Source of the DNA: Methanobrevibacter sp.
GTDB taxonomy: Archaea > Methanobacteriota > Methanobacteria > Methanobacteriales > Methanobacteriaceae
Length of the DNA: 64,000 nt
Direction of reading: 5' to 3'
NCBI RefSeq assembly: GCF_017427765.1
Contig: NZ_JAFRSC010000028.1
Coordinates: 1-64,000 of the forward strand
Part shown: in pieces, positions 51,737 to 61,253 of the stretch
How the letters are laid out: each line of letters opens with the position of its first letter
Numbering within the stretch: position 1 is the stretch's first letter
Translations under genes and position numbers: made by a program
Notes under the pieces: generated by a model
Databases searched by the model: none
Told to the model about the DNA's origin: nothing
The model's input: only the letters and a program-made list of their open reading frames with translations

Positions 51737-52375
51737 TTATCTTATAAAGTTTGTACGTGGTTTAGCCTCAGACATGTCAGGTTCAAGGCCTTTTTCACGA
51801 CCAGCTTCAATACATTTTAAAAAGTATGCGAGATTTTTACCAATTTGTCTCATGGTAAACAATCCTTCTTCATCCTGCATTACTTCTTCAGGAGTATTTC
51901 CGTGTACTGCATTCCAGTAAACAGATGAAATGATTGGCATTTGTGTTATTGTCATATATTTGTTTAGCTGGTCAAAAGTTGCTGTAGTCCCTGATCTTCT
52001 TGCAGACACTATACCTGCAGCAGGTTTGAATCTGAAAGCGTCAGCGCCACTTCCATGACCGTTTGAGTAGAATGCACGGTCTAAAAATGCAGTTGTTGCA
52101 CCGGTAGCAGCGGCGTAGTGAACCGGACTTCCAAATACAAATCCGTCAGCATCACGTGCTTTTTCGACAAATTCATTAACTTTATCATCACCAAAAGTAC
52201 ATTTTCCAATCTCGCTGCATTTTCCGCAAGCCATACAGCTTAAAACAGGTTTTGTTCCAACCCAAAATATTTCAGTTTCAATTTCGTTTTCGTTTAAACT
52301 TTTTGTAATTTCTGTTAGGGCAGTGTAAGTGCATCCGTTTTTATGCGGACTTCCGTTGAATAATAAAACTTTCAT
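51737..52375 (-). CDS. NADPH-dependent FMN reductase / iron-sulfur flavoprotein
   Basis: A 212 aa flavodoxin-fold protein. The phosphate loop FNGSPHKNGCTYTAL (5-19) and GSPVHYAAATGATTAFLDR near 78-96 bind FMN. The Cys pattern CMACGKCSEIGKC near 47-59 is the compact [4Fe-4S] ligand set of iron-sulfur flavoproteins common in methanogens. It probably carries electrons for oxidant defence or side reductions. It starts directly before apgM's end. Confidence 0.9.
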   Translation of the reverse strand: MKVLLFNGSPHKNGCTYTALTEITKSLNENEIETEIFWVGTKPVLSCMACGKCSEIGKCTFGDDKVNEFVEKARDADGFVFGSPVHYAAATGATTAFLDRAFYSNGHGSGADAFRFKPAAGIVSARRSGTTATFDQLNKYMTITQMPIISSVYWNAVHGNTPEEVMQDEEGLFTMRQIGKNLAYFLKCIEAGREKGLEPDMSEAKPRTNFIR

Positions 52376-53587
52376 TTAATAATCTCCATCTATTAATCTT
52401 TGCATTAATTTGTAACCTTCTTTTTTAGCAATTGACCCTTTTAAGACACCCTGTTCATCAAATGACTCACATTCATCACCTGTTTTTTGTGAATCATATA
52501 TTACGATTGGCACGTCATCTCTTGTGTGTGTTCCAATATCAATCGGTGTTGGATGGTCAGGCAATATTGCAGCTTTAAAGTCTTCACCTTCCAAACTTTC
52601 AACAATAGGTCCGACAATAAACTCATCAATTCTCTCAATTGCCTTAATTTTCTCTTCAATGTTTTGAGCATGACCTGCTTCATCGGGAGCCTCTATATGA
52701 ATCAATAATACGTCATGATTTTTTAAGGCCTCAATTCCATATTCTCCTTTTTGTTTATAATCTGTGTCAAAGTACCCGGTAGCACCAGGAACATCAATAA
52801 TGTCCATTCCTGCAAAGTTTCCAATACCTTTAAGCAAATCCACACCTGTGATTACAGCTGCAGTTATACCGTAAGTCTCTTCGAAATTAGGCAAACTTGG
52901 AGTCACACCCTGACCCCATAACCAAATCATATTGGCAGGTATTTCCCTTTTTTGGTTAACTTCATGGTCTTTAAGGAATTGCCTTGATTCAAACATTATG
53001 TTTTGAATTTCTTCAGCAAGTTCACAATCGCCGAATAAATTATCTGTTAATTTTTCGCCTGAAATATCATGTGGAGGCATTGTTTTAATGCCGGATAAGA
53101 TTTCTGCATCTTCAAGGTTATCGCATGAGTAGATAAATAAGTGCCTGTAGCTAACTCCAGTGTAGAATTTTCCCTTAAAATCAGGATATTTTTCAGTGAA
53201 ATATTCATTTAAACCTTTCATCAGTTTGTCTGATTCTTCAGTGGAAATATGGCCTGCATTAAAGTCATCCATTGAATCTGTTTGGCTGAATACAGTATTG
53301 CATCTGAATATTACATCGCGCGGAGTTGTTGGAATACCTTCACTGCCCGCTTCAAGAGGTCCACGGCCGGTGTAGTAATCTGCCGGATTATATCCGAAAA
53401 TGCTCATATTAGCTACATCTGAACCTGGAGTGTATCCTTCAGGAACGTTGTTTGTCAGTCCACCGAAACCACCTTTAGCTAATTTATCAATATTTGGAGT
53501 TTTTGCAACCATTAAAGGAGTTTTACCATCTAATTCATCAATTGGAAGGTCGCTAGACCCATCTGGAATAAAAATTACATATTTCAT
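52376..53587 (-). CDS. apgM: Cofactor-independent phosphoglycerate mutase, archaeal ApgM
   Basis: A 403 aa metal-dependent mutase that interconverts 3- and 2-phosphoglycerate. The N-terminal VIFIPDGSSDLPIDELDGKTPL has the first metal Asp, GGFGGLTNNVPEGYTPGSDVANMSIFGY (in parts, near 40-65) contains the phosphoserine-forming Ser, and the C-terminal IHIEAPDEAGH near 296 and LPDHPTPID near 349 supply the remaining metal ligands. Together with hom, ACT, gatC and asnB it keeps an order I recall from Methanothermobacter. Confidence 0.95.
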   Translation of the reverse strand: MKYVIFIPDGSSDLPIDELDGKTPLMVAKTPNIDKLAKGGFGGLTNNVPEGYTPGSDVANMSIFGYNPADYYTGRGPLEAGSEGIPTTPRDVIFRCNTVFSQTDSMDDFNAGHISTEESDKLMKGLNEYFTEKYPDFKGKFYTGVSYRHLFIYSCDNLEDAEILSGIKTMPPHDISGEKLTDNLFGDCELAEEIQNIMFESRQFLKDHEVNQKREIPANMIWLWGQGVTPSLPNFEETYGITAAVITGVDLLKGIGNFAGMDIIDVPGATGYFDTDYKQKGEYGIEALKNHDVLLIHIEAPDEAGHAQNIEEKIKAIERIDEFIVGPIVESLEGEDFKAAILPDHPTPIDIGTHTRDDVPIVIYDSQKTGDECESFDEQGVLKGSIAKKEGYKLMQRLIDGDY

Positions 53588-53615
53588 GTTATCAAAAAAA
53601 GTAAAAGAAATTTAA

Positions 53616-54635
53616 TTAGTTTTTATTTTTTAAAATACTAATTAAATCAGTCAACATCGCAGAAGCAGTTTCAAGAGATCCTGCTCCAAGTCCCATTACA
53701 GTTATATCTCCGGCCAAATCAGTGTGGATTGTAGCCATGTTTAAAGTTCCGCCTACATCATAGGAACTTCCTTTTTTAACCAAACGTGGAGATACACGTA
53801 AATTTTCACGAGATACTTCAGCTATTAACTTAATCAAATAATCATCTTTTTTAGCAAGCTCAATTGCATCAGAGTTAATATTTGAAATACCTGAAACTAT
53901 CACATCACTGTAAGTAGCATCGATTCCTAAAAGTGAATTTGCCAAAATTACAGTTTTACATGCTGCATCTATACCTTCAACATCCTGAGTAGGATCAGTT
54001 TCAGCAATACCCAATTCCTGTGATTCTATTAAAGTAGCTTCGTAATCAGTACCTTCAGTTGTCATCCTTGATAAGATGTAATTTGTAGTACCGTTTAGGA
54101 TACCGATGATTGATTTGATTTCACAGGATGAAAGTGTTTCTTTTGTGAAATTAATTATCGGCATTGCTCCACCAACACTGGCTTCATATTTAAATTCAAC
54201 ACCTGCTTTTTCAGCTGCACCAACTACTTCTTTAAATTTGAGTGCCAAATGTCCTTTATTTGATGTCACTACATCTTTTCCCTGTTCGAAAGCTTTAAGA
54301 GTTAGTGAAAATGCAGGTTCCGCATCAACGATATTGGTAGGAGTTGCTTCGATAAGACAATCATAATCCACAGCATCCAATACTTCTTCACCGGATTTCT
54401 CACAACCGAACTGAGGATAAGCTGATAATTTTCCTTCATTATTTTTTGTTTCCACAAGCAGTTTTTCATCAAGACCATCAGCAGATATTGCAGAGGTTGA
54501 TGAATCAGCAGCAGCGACAACCTTTACTGCCACACCTGTTTTTTCTAAAATTAAATCCTTTTTCATGGAAATCGCATTGGCCACACCCTGACCTACTGCA
54601 CCGAATCCCATTATAATGACTTTACATTCATCCAT
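53616..54635 (-). CDS. hom: Homoserine dehydrogenase
   Basis: A 339 aa NAD(P)-dependent enzyme that reduces aspartate semialdehyde to homoserine for threonine and methionine. The nucleotide fold [14 protein letters not shown] lies near 9-22, TSNKGHLAL near 118, and the catalytic [13 protein letters not shown] near 154 and [14 protein letters not shown] near 183 are family motifs; [24 protein letters not shown] (in parts) closes the site. It lacks a C-terminal ACT domain; the gene just upstream encodes a separate ACT protein. Confidence 0.96.
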   Translation of the reverse strand: MDECKVIIMGFGAVGQGVANAISMKKDLILEKTGVAVKVVAAADSSTSAISADGLDEKLLVETKNNEGKLSAYPQFGCEKSGEEVLDAVDYDCLIEATPTNIVDAEPAFSLTLKAFEQGKDVVTSNKGHLALKFKEVVGAAEKAGVEFKYEASVGGAMPIINFTKETLSSCEIKSIIGILNGTTNYILSRMTTEGTDYEATLIESQELGIAETDPTQDVEGIDAACKTVILANSLLGIDATYSDVIVSGISNINSDAIELAKKDDYLIKLIAEVSRENLRVSPRLVKKGSSYDVGGTLNMATIHTDLAGDITVMGLGAGSLETASAMLTDLISILKNKN

Positions 54636-54643
54636 AATAATCC

Positions 54644-55129
54644 CTAAACTTCATTAATCATTACTAAATCTTTTTCTTCTGCAATTTCTTTGATTTTATC
54701 AAATACAAATTGTTTTTTACCGTAATCAGTTTCAACAGTAACAAGTGCAGTTGATTCCCTTTCACCATCTAATTTAATGTCGAATCCTGCAACGCAAACA
54801 CCCTTTAGTGCGTTGATTCTATCCATGGTGTCTCTTACATCCTTATCGACAATATGGCCGTATAAAATTGTACTGACCATTTCTTTTTTTACAACACCAT
54901 CCATTTCAACAATGGAAAATCCCAAATCATCGAATTTTTGGATTACATTGAAAAGATTTTCACGTTCTCCTTCGATTGTAAGGTGAACCGGAACCATACC
55001 CTGTTCATTTTTCAATTCCCTTTTGTGGATAACTGTAACCAAGTTTGCACCAAGACTGCCGATTGGCTCCAGTACAGAAACCAGTTGACCAGGAATATCC
55101 AAAAGTTCTAAAACTAAGTTCATTTTCAT
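54644..55129 (-). CDS. ACT-domain regulator, probable partner of homoserine dehydrogenase
   Basis: A 161 aa protein with an N-terminal ACT domain ([34 protein letters not shown] in parts, residues 4-38) and a second alpha/beta half ([21 protein letters not shown]). It sits 8 bases upstream of hom and probably supplies the amino-acid-sensing function that bacterial homoserine dehydrogenases carry in cis. This is an inference from adjacency, as I recall the same pairing in related methanogens. Confidence 0.85.
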   Translation of the reverse strand: MKMNLVLELLDIPGQLVSVLEPIGSLGANLVTVIHKRELKNEQGMVPVHLTIEGERENLFNVIQKFDDLGFSIVEMDGVVKKEMVSTILYGHIVDKDVRDTMDRINALKGVCVAGFDIKLDGERESTALVTVETDYGKKQFVFDKIKEIAEEKDLVMINEV

Positions 55130-55141
55130 TTAAATCCCTCT

Positions 55142-55357
55142 TTAGTTTGTCCAATGAGCTTTTTTAACAATTAAATTTCCTTCTTTATCAATGCGAGCAT
55201 TTCTTAATATTTTTTCCGGATTTTTCTCATGAGATACATCATCACGTGTTAAGTTTAAATTATCTGTAATGTACCATGTTTCATCTGAATCCGGAATGTC
55301 TTCCAATATTTTTGAAAATTTTTCTATAATGTCTTCTGCATCTTTTTCGATTGTCAT
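55142..55357 (-). CDS. gatC: Archaeal aspartyl/glutamyl-tRNA amidotransferase subunit C
   Basis: A 71 aa protein. The pattern DAEDIIEKFSKILEDIP, then TWYITDNLNLTRDD and PEKILRNARIDKEGNLIVKKA, matches methanobacterial GatC, which bridges GatA and GatB to form Asn-tRNA or Gln-tRNA from the mischarged forms. The gatA and gatB genes are not in the window. Short size and high charge are normal for the subunit. It lies 12 bases upstream of the ACT gene and about 118 bases downstream of asnB. Confidence 0.82.
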   Translation of the reverse strand: MTIEKDAEDIIEKFSKILEDIPDSDETWYITDNLNLTRDDVSHEKNPEKILRNARIDKEGNLIVKKAHWTN

Positions 55358-55445
55358 AAATTAAAAACTCCTATAATAATAAAATATATTAATAACTCTA
55401 TTTTTTTATATTAATAAAGTTAAAGATTTTAGGTAAAAAAAATCT

Positions 55446-55470
55446 AAAAAAAAGGCCTTAATAAAAAAAA
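55446..55470 (-). terminator. T-run terminator downstream of asnB
   Basis: On the minus strand, just beyond the asnB stop, two long T runs (eight Ts at 55470-55463 and nine at 55454-55446) flank the palindrome AAGGCCTT. T-rich tracts of this type terminate archaeal RNA polymerase. It would separate asnB from gatC. Confidence 0.5.
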
Positions 55471-55474
55471 ATAA

Positions 55475-56923
55475 TTATAAGTATTGTGAAATGTCAGTGT
55501 CTTTAACTATCTTTTTTCTCAATATCTTATCAATTCCAGTGCCGTATTGAGCTGCTTTTTTAGGTCTGTAAGCTATTTCATAGTTTAAACCACCCTCAAA
55601 AGCCAATTTCCTCAAAATGCTCTTTCTCATATCATCATGCATTGAAACAATTTTTTTGTTATCCGGAATGTTTAAAACCAATTCCACCAGTTTTTTATCT
55701 AAGAAAGGCAATCTCAACTCTACTGAATTAAGCATTGAGCAGGCATCATCACGCTCGAGATTAACATGATACATGTTGGACATGTCGACTCTCAAATCAT
55801 AATTTAAAGTCCCATCAACAAAGCTTTGAAGATATCTTTTATATCCTCCAAAAAGCTCATCGGCGCCCTGGCCTGAAATTGCTACTTTTAAACCGTCCTT
55901 GGCAACTAATTTTGTTGCAAAATAAGTTGTAAGACCAACACCCACCTTCATCAGATTATCATCACCGATAGCTTTAACAACCTGAGGCAAGGCTTGTCTT
56001 ACCATATCTTCAGTCACATTACAGATTTCCAAATCTAGATTTAAGAATTTTGATGCGTAAATAGCCGCTTCAACATCTTTTGAGCCTTCAGCACCTACTG
56101 CATATAATTTGATTTTAAGTGGAACATTGTCTGAAATTTCTTTTAAAAGCAAAGCCAGATAAGAGCTGTCAACTCCACCTGAAAATATAACTCCAACATC
56201 TGTTAGGCCTTCCACTCTTTTCAGGACACTTAATCTCAGCATCTTTTCTATTTTTGCAACGTCCCCTTCAAAGACTTTTTCATAAATTGGCTGAGCGGGA
56301 GCAATATCCTGCCAGTTAAATAAAATGTGTTCGGGTTTAAGAGTGTTAATATCTGTTAGGCCGACTTCTTTTAGGGATTGTCTTGAGGATGCAAAACCTT
56401 TTAGGTTATCATTTTGAGCGTAGAATAAAGGTTTGACTCCCAAAGGATCGCGTGCAATTGCCAGATTTTCACCATCGAAGACTGCAAATGCATAATCTCC
56501 ATCGATTAACCGGATAGCTGACTGTATGGCCTTAACCAAATCAAGTTTTTTTGCGTAAAAATCAATTAAATAAAGTAGGACTTCTGAATCAGATGTGATT
56601 TCTGCTTCAACGCCAACCTTTTTCAAGAAATTTCTCATAGTGTAGAAATTATATAATTCTCCATTGAAGACAACTGTAAGGTTTCCATTGGAAACCGGCT
56701 GCGGTTTTGAAACTCTATCATTTAAATCATAGATTGAAAGCAGATTATGTCCAAAACCAATGGAATATGTGTTTTCATCTTCAAATTCATCCAGAGCAAT
56801 ATTTTCATGAATATTATCTAACCAAACACCGGAAGAATCAGGACCTCTATTTCTAGAGGCTTTTAACATTTTTATTATATCGTTTCCCTTAAAATTACCT
56901 TGAAGACCTACTATAGAACACAT
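55475..56923 (-). CDS. asnB: Glutamine-hydrolysing asparagine synthetase
   Basis: A 482 aa two-domain enzyme. The N-terminal glutaminase begins MCSIVGLQG with catalytic Cys2 and has RNRGPDSSGVW near 26 and VVFNGELYN near 85. The synthetase domain has the pyrophosphatase loop IFSGGVDSSYLALLL near 248 and GQGADELFGGYKRY near 352. It is shorter than typical AsnB (about 500-550 aa) yet motif-complete. Its neighbour gatC offers a second, tRNA-dependent route to asparagine. Confidence 0.94.
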   Translation of the reverse strand: MCSIVGLQGNFKGNDIIKMLKASRNRGPDSSGVWLDNIHENIALDEFEDENTYSIGFGHNLLSIYDLNDRVSKPQPVSNGNLTVVFNGELYNFYTMRNFLKKVGVEAEITSDSEVLLYLIDFYAKKLDLVKAIQSAIRLIDGDYAFAVFDGENLAIARDPLGVKPLFYAQNDNLKGFASSRQSLKEVGLTDINTLKPEHILFNWQDIAPAQPIYEKVFEGDVAKIEKMLRLSVLKRVEGLTDVGVIFSGGVDSSYLALLLKEISDNVPLKIKLYAVGAEGSKDVEAAIYASKFLNLDLEICNVTEDMVRQALPQVVKAIGDDNLMKVGVGLTTYFATKLVAKDGLKVAISGQGADELFGGYKRYLQSFVDGTLNYDLRVDMSNMYHVNLERDDACSMLNSVELRLPFLDKKLVELVLNIPDNKKIVSMHDDMRKSILRKLAFEGGLNYEIAYRPKKAAQYGTGIDKILRKKIVKDTDISQYL

Positions 56924-56986
56924 AATATAATATTAAATCATAATAATACTTAAAATTAATTTAAAAAAAAAGAAAAGAAAAAAAGA

Positions 56987-57712
56987 TTATATTGCTACAT
57001 CTTTTTTTGTAAAGTAAATGTATGAAATGGCCAATCCGATTAAGAAAGTAGCTAAAATAACACCATAAGACACACCAATACCTGTAGTGTACTCAGCTAT
57101 TTCACCTGATGCAATCAGATATGGGCAAACCCAAGGAACAAACGGAGCCCAGTTTTGACCATAGACCATCAGATTCACCAATGATAATGCAGCACCTCCA
57201 ACCATTGCAGGAACCATGTTTGTTATAAACAGTGATAGGAATACAAATGGAGAGAATGTTAAAAACAACAGGACATTGGCATAGAGCAGTTGTGCAAAGC
57301 TATCTATAAACAGTTTTACTGTAAAACCTTCAAGGCCTGCCACAAAACCGAATATAAGTGCTGATATACTTGTAACTACTGTTAAAATCACAATCCATAC
57401 CAAAAACATAAGATACTTGCTGGCCAAGAATTTACCTCTTGATATTGGGATTGTCAGCATGGTTTTTAAAGTATGTTCATTATATTCTCTACCGAATAAG
57501 TAGGATATTATTATTGCAAATATAAGAACTGCAAACATTGCAGACATGTACATATTGACATTGGTAAACAATGCTTCAAAGGTTTGTCCTTCATCAAATG
57601 CAGTGACCGCTATAAACATTAACAATGGCGGGAGAATAGCTCCTAATAAACTCAACAAGAATATCTTTGATCTTTTCAGCTTTAAAAATTCCATTTCAAT
57701 GAAAGTCAACAT
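56987..57712 (-). CDS. ABC-2 type transporter permease
   Basis: A 241 aa protein with six membrane helices and the ABC-2 layout: N-terminal MEFLKLKRSKIFLLSLLGA, FGREYNEHTLKTMLTIPISRGKFLASK near 69 (quoted in part), the coupling-helix region typical of bacitracin- or lantibiotic-immunity permeases. It pairs with the ATPase encoded 9 bases upstream. It ends the six-gene operon that begins with the XRE regulator. Confidence 0.9.
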   Translation of the reverse strand: MLTFIEMEFLKLKRSKIFLLSLLGAILPPLLMFIAVTAFDEGQTFEALFTNVNMYMSAMFAVLIFAIIISYLFGREYNEHTLKTMLTIPISRGKFLASKYLMFLVWIVILTVVTSISALIFGFVAGLEGFTVKLFIDSFAQLLYANVLLFLTFSPFVFLSLFITNMVPAMVGGAALSLVNLMVYGQNWAPFVPWVCPYLIASGEIAEYTTGIGVSYGVILATFLIGLAISYIYFTKKDVAI

Positions 57713-57721
57713 AAAATCACC

Positions 57722-58639
57722 TTAATTATTTGATACAAAACGTGTGAAAAATTCTTCCAGGTTCTCTTCACACAGATTTACTTTTCTAACATCAATTCCT
57801 GCCTTAACAAACAGTTCATTGAACTTATCTCTTAATTCCAGATGAGTATACAAATTAATCGTATTTCCAGAGACTGTAAAATCATCATTTTCATTAAGTT
57901 CCAGTTCGTTAAATATGTTTACAGCCAAATCAGGATTTGATACTTCGAATTCAACAAATTTATCCAATCGGTTATATAACTCCTCTTTTGAAATCTCTTC
58001 AATCAAGACTCCCTCATCCATAAATCCTATGACATCAGCAATGTTTTCAATTTCGCTTAGGATATGGGATGAAATTAAAATGGTTATTCCGAACTCATGA
58101 GCCAGTCTTTTAAGCAGGTTTCTGATTTCTTTAATTCCGAAGGGATCAAGACCGTTGATAGGTTCATCCAATATTAATAATTCAGGACTGTGCATGATTG
58201 CTGCTGCTATTCCCAATCTCTGTTTCATTCCCAAAGAAAAATCTTTATACTTTTTAGATTTTGCATTTTCAAGATTTACCATTTCAAGAACAGCATTAAT
58301 ATTTGCCGGATTGAAATTCCCTCTTAACTTTGCAATGATTTTTAAGTTTTCATAAGCAGTCAGATTTTCGTAAAATCCAGGAGTTTCAATGATGGAGCCT
58401 ATTTTGGAATAAGTCCCATTAGAATCATTTTTAGGATTTTTTCCAAAAAGATATATTTCGCCGCTGCTTGGATATGTAAGATTTAAGAGCATGCACATAG
58501 TAGTGGTTTTCCCAGCTCCGTTTTTACCTAAAAGCCCATAGATTTTACCTCTTTCAACATGCATACTGACTGAATTAACAACCTTATTTTTGGAATATAT
58601 TTTTGACAAATTGTTTGTTTCGATGACGTAGTCTGACAT
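57722..58639 (-). CDS. ABC transporter ATP-binding protein
   Basis: A 305 aa ATPase with Walker A GKNGAGKTTTM near 37-47, signature FSLGMKQRLGIAAA near 138-151 and Walker B LLILDEPINGLDPFG near 158-172, followed by a C-terminal extension (about 220-305) usual for ABC-2 exporters of the CcmA/BcrA type. An AAGGAG site precedes the ATG. The pair resembles antimicrobial peptide or lipid exporters; substrate unknown. Confidence 0.93.
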   Translation of the reverse strand: MSDYVIETNNLSKIYSKNKVVNSVSMHVERGKIYGLLGKNGAGKTTTMCMLLNLTYPSSGEIYLFGKNPKNDSNGTYSKIGSIIETPGFYENLTAYENLKIIAKLRGNFNPANINAVLEMVNLENAKSKKYKDFSLGMKQRLGIAAAIMHSPELLILDEPINGLDPFGIKEIRNLLKRLAHEFGITILISSHILSEIENIADVIGFMDEGVLIEEISKEELYNRLDKFVEFEVSNPDLAVNIFNELELNENDDFTVSGNTINLYTHLELRDKFNELFVKAGIDVRKVNLCEENLEEFFTRFVSNN

Positions 58640-58687
58640 GATAAAATCTCCTTAAAAAAATTAAAAAAAAATAAATGAGAATAATAT

Positions 58688-59407
58688 TTAATTCTCATTA
58701 AAAGATGCTGTTTCAGCCATCTGTTTTAACAGTTCCAGATTATTTCCGGATAGGACAATAACTTTATTATTGTCCGGATTTTTCAAATAAATTGAATAAT
58801 CACAATTTGTTATGTTGGAGCTGATATTACTGGATACATTAACAGTCTCATTACTTGATTCATTACCTGAAACATGTACTCCATCAGATGTAATTGATAC
58901 ATTTTGACCGTTAACATCAGAAACTTCCAAACCGTTACTTGACAGTGAAACTGAATTTCCTCCATCAGAAATGCTTAAACCATCAGATGAAAATATGCTT
59001 CCAACAAAGTTAAAAATACTGTCAAAAGTATTTCCCATATCAAAATCAGGAACATTCTGATTATTTTTTAATACAATATACTTCTCTGTTTCTTCAACTT
59101 TAGATCCACTGTTTTCAAGACCTTTAATAAAACCTGATATTTGGTTTTTATCTGCTGTGGAATCTTTGAAGTACATTATTGAGTTTACATCATCGGAATT
59201 ACTTCCTGAATTTTCAAATATTACTAAATCCATGCCTTTAGAGGAAATGTTTACTGATTCGTTGAAATGAGTGTCTGAAACAACATCAATTCCGAATTCA
59301 TTATTGTTAAAATCGTTTGCTAAATTGACTGCACTTACAGCTGAAACCGCCACGCCAACAGCCAACAAAGCCAACAATACGCCTAAAATTTTTGAATTTA
59401 ATTTCAA
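58688..59407 (-). CDS. Exported protein with signal peptide, unknown
   Basis: A 239 aa protein with an N-terminal signal (SKILGVLLALLAVGVAVSAVSA, residues 5-26 in part) and a Ser/Asn-rich outside domain. Residues about 140-205 contain short beta-like repeats with SDG and SNG turns (SISDGGNSVSLSSNGLEVS, SITSDGVHVSG) and many N-x-S/T sequons. A start near 30-130 resembles a small alpha/beta domain seen in Methanobrevibacter lipoprotein-like proteins. It sits between DUF4013 genes and the ABC transporter in one operon. Confidence 0.65.
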   Translation of the reverse strand: MKLNSKILGVLLALLAVGVAVSAVSAVNLANDFNNNEFGIDVVSDTHFNESVNISSKGMDLVIFENSGSNSDDVNSIMYFKDSTADKNQISGFIKGLENSGSKVEETEKYIVLKNNQNVPDFDMGNTFDSIFNFVGSIFSSDGLSISDGGNSVSLSSNGLEVSDVNGQNVSITSDGVHVSGNESSNETVNVSSNISSNITNCDYSIYLKNPDNNKVIVLSGNNLELLKQMAETASFNEN

Positions 59408-59426
59408 ATTATCACCTTAAAATTAA

Positions 59427-60263
59427 CTATTTGATTGATTCTCTGTATACTGATCCGCAAACCCTGTTGTAGAATATTGCTCCGTAAGAGTCTATGAACA
59501 GTCCTTCAATTACTGCAACGAAAATTGATATGATTAAAGCCTGATTTGAAATGGCTGCTATAAACACTCCTGTTATCATACTTAATATAAAGCTTGCCGC
59601 TGCCATGATAATCATATACACAATTATTGTAAAAATGATTATTCCAACATATTTGCCCCATCCAAGATTGGAAATGTTTCCTGTAATTTCTTTTATGTCA
59701 AAGGCCTTTGTGATGCTGTCATGTGCAACCATATTGTTCAATGCCATAATGAGCAGGAAATATGATATAATGAACAGCAATACTGAAATCAGGATTATAA
59801 TCGCCAACGCTGATGAGTTACCTATCAATACTATTCCACATGCCATGATAATTATTGGAATTATATTATATGCTAAAACTACAATGAAATATTTGATTCC
59901 GTTAACCAGCATTCCAATTATATCATTGAATCCAGGAAGGTCTTCTTTTTTGTCTATTGAGAATTTCACAATATTATACTGATATCCGAATATGAACAAG
60001 GATATTATGAAGCTAACAATAGCTAAAGCCACAACCAAGTAAATGTCACCAGTTGGAAGCTGTGAAAATGGAATGTGTGATACATTGCCGTTGGTATTTT
60101 CAACCATATGTATGCCAAATCTGAAAATCTCAAAAGATTTCACACTCATAAACACTGATATTGCACTTATAAGCGCAAACAGTCCGCCCAATCCTAAAAG
60201 CTTTTTGATGTCATTGAAGGGGTATTTCAACCCCTCTTTAACATGATCAGTTATGCTTGCCAT
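59427..60263 (-). CDS. DUF4013 polytopic membrane protein
   Basis: A 278 aa protein with about six membrane helices and the DUF4013 hallmark DLPGFNDIIGMLVNGIKYFIV near 105 (in part) after an opening GLKYPFNDIKKLLGLGGL. It is a paralogue of the product of the next upstream gene, with low identity but the same helix order. I chose the second ATG (60263), five bases from GGTG; the first is at 60266. DUF4013 proteins have no known activity; membrane or envelope homeostasis is an inference. Confidence 0.82.
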   Translation of the reverse strand: MASITDHVKEGLKYPFNDIKKLLGLGGLFALISAISVFMSVKSFEIFRFGIHMVENTNGNVSHIPFSQLPTGDIYLVVALAIVSFIISLFIFGYQYNIVKFSIDKKEDLPGFNDIIGMLVNGIKYFIVVLAYNIIPIIIMACGIVLIGNSSALAIIILISVLLFIISYFLLIMALNNMVAHDSITKAFDIKEITGNISNLGWGKYVGIIIFTIIVYMIIMAAASFILSMITGVFIAAISNQALIISIFVAVIEGLFIDSYGAIFYNRVCGSVYRESIK

Positions 60264-60272
60264 CATATCACC

Positions 60273-61004
60273 TTAGATTTGCATAGTATATAACAGTCCA
60301 ATTGATCTTGCATTGAATATGCTTAAGTACGGTCCGACAATAAACATTGTGACAAGTGAATTGATTATTGCTCCTAAAATGAATATTCCGCCCGGATTAG
60401 CACCTAAAATAGCACCGGATATTCCGAATATGGTAAATATTGCATAAATAATTGCAGTGACAACAGCAGCTATGACCAAAGTTATTATAATTAATCCAAG
60501 ATATGTTGCAATGCAGTTGAACCATCCGATTTCATCAATCACTTCTCTGATTTCACTTATTGCAAACGCTTTTGAGAATGCGCCGTCATGATATGCCATG
60601 TGACATAATCCCATTTGCTGCATTAAACATGCAACTACAAAAAGGACAAATGTAATTAAACATCCCACAATCATCAATACGGATGATGCCATTCCATGCA
60701 ATTGGCCTGCACATGCTGCAAAAATTATGAAAACAATAGCAGGAACAAGCAAATAAGCTATTTGGACTATTACAACTTTAACACCATCAACAAACATATC
60801 GATTACATCATCAAAGCCAGGCAATGGGTCTCTACCATTGATTACTCCGTGAACGGCTGTGTTGATAACTCTATAATTATAACCTGTAAGCAAGAATGCC
60901 GGAAGCAATAAGAAACTAAATAAACAAATTACACCTAAAAGCACTAGTGTTTTCCAGTCTTTAGCGGAATATTCCAGTGCGTCTTTATAAATATCTAAAA
61001 TCAT
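60273..61004 (-). CDS. DUF4013 polytopic membrane protein
   Basis: A 243 aa protein with six membrane helices and the motif DPLPGFDDVIDMFVDGVKVV near 60-79 that defines DUF4013. The ATG at 61004 has GGAG nine bases upstream; a TTG at 61013 is in frame but lies inside that spacing. It lies 12 bases after the XRE regulator gene and 9 bases before the second DUF4013 gene, so all are co-transcribed. Confidence 0.82.
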   Translation of the reverse strand: MILDIYKDALEYSAKDWKTLVLLGVICLFSFLLLPAFLLTGYNYRVINTAVHGVINGRDPLPGFDDVIDMFVDGVKVVIVQIAYLLVPAIVFIIFAACAGQLHGMASSVLMIVGCLITFVLFVVACLMQQMGLCHMAYHDGAFSKAFAISEIREVIDEIGWFNCIATYLGLIIITLVIAAVVTAIIYAIFTIFGISGAILGANPGGIFILGAIINSLVTMFIVGPYLSIFNARSIGLLYTMQI

Positions 61005-61016
61005 TTTTTTCAACTC

Positions 61017-61253
61017 CTAATAGTAATCATCATCGAAAATGAAAATATCTTCCATGACGAAATATTGTTCTCGATCTCCTTTGAATAACATTTTATTAAA
61101 AACCTGGGTAATTTCATAGGCTAAAAATAAAGATGGATTATATCTGCCGTTTTCAAGGGCGTTAATCGTCTGGCGAGTAACTCCAACTTTATCCCCAAGT
61201 TCTTTTTGGCTCATTTTGAGCTCCTGTCTTAAATATTTAATCATGGTTTTCAT
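61017..61253 (-). CDS. XRE-type HTH transcriptional regulator
   Basis: A 78 aa regulator. The helix-turn-helix is LRQELKMSQKELGDKVGVTRQTINALENGRYNPSL (in parts, residues 7-42), followed by a short tail ending VMEDIFIFDDDYY, as in small stand-alone XRE proteins. I chose the ATG at 61253 because the longer frame to 61304 adds unconserved residues. It opens a six-gene operon and probably controls it; the long upstream gap suits autoregulation. Confidence 0.88.
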   Translation of the reverse strand: MKTMIKYLRQELKMSQKELGDKVGVTRQTINALENGRYNPSLFLAYEITQVFNKMLFKGDREQYFVMEDIFIFDDDYY

